A DNA stretch of 64,000 nt, taken from positions 1 to 64,000 of the forward strand of contig VXAA01006535.1 of NCBI GenBank assembly GCA_013399115.1. Reading direction: 5' to 3'. Shown one piece after another: positions 63,826 to 64,000 of the stretch. The notes under the pieces were generated by a model. The model was not told the DNA's origin. It ran no database searches and saw nothing but the letters and a program-made list of their open reading frames with translations. This DNA is from Anseranas semipalmata. Lineage: Eukaryota; Chordata; Aves; Anseriformes; Anseranatidae. Positions within the stretch are counted from its first letter, which is position 1. Each line of letters opens with the position of its first letter. The translations under genes were made by a program, and so were the position numbers.

Positions 63826-64000
63826 TGGCTCTTGGTGATAGGCTTTGGATAAAGGGGATAAGATAAAAATGGCACCGACAGTGGCAGCAACCCCTTCGTC
63901 TGACTCCCAAAGTTGCTCCCATCAGAGGGTACTGGGCTGTCTCCCATTCCTTATCCACTGTGGCTGTGGGTTTCAGCTAGGGACCTGGGGACACCCGCAC

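Noticed and set aside
1..64000. tRNA, rRNA, CRISPR arrays, bacterial-type operons, intact retroviral genes
   Set aside because: None was seen on reading; the sequence is plainly vertebrate noncoding DNA. A formal scan for tRNA and for LTR pairs could not be run.

Overview
The window reads as intergenic or intronic DNA from a bird. The grounds are: two kinds of CR1 LINE copy, one fairly fresh and one old and decayed; a scatter of very old LINE/SINE tails; no young SINEs; AT-rich DNA with few CpGs; and many short simple repeats. No operons, tRNA, rRNA or CRISPR features were seen. One N at 12175 abuts a run of 21 C and marks a draft assembly.

Layout. Positions 1-2000 are unusually free of repeats; within them 1520-1870 is clearly CpG-richer than the rest, so this is the best place for a conserved regulatory element or a promoter. 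At 5471-6282 lies a 5'-truncated, plus-strand CR1 copy that still has a 225-codon open frame from the C-terminal end of the reverse transcriptase ORF. At 14085-14155 there is only the 3' tip of another CR1. The one convincing host coding signal is on the minus strand at 16853-16990: a 45-codon terminal exon with a splice acceptor on one side and a stop plus AATAAA signal on the other. Its gene would enter from the right; no partner exons could be placed in the window and the protein was not recognised. Old mobile-element debris is spread over 17-64 kb, the clearest being a decayed CR1 at 34815-35465, an MIR-like core at 27400 and LINE tails at 4420, 19495, 58415 and 63600. Several fragments share a motif like TGAAGTCAATGG.

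The rest is single-copy DNA with microsatellites ((CTTT)23 at 45.5 kb, a 51-base alternating purine-pyrimidine tract at 49.04 kb, (ATT)15 at 62.07 kb, a long T-rich tract at 24.6 kb), a few tidy hairpins and two local duplications. Most open frames are short and look like chance. I found no clear novel system. The best leads are the lone terminal exon, the CpG-rich left edge, and the hairpin beside a GT tract at 32.45-32.52 kb. All repeat-family calls come from recalled consensus patterns, not from a database search.
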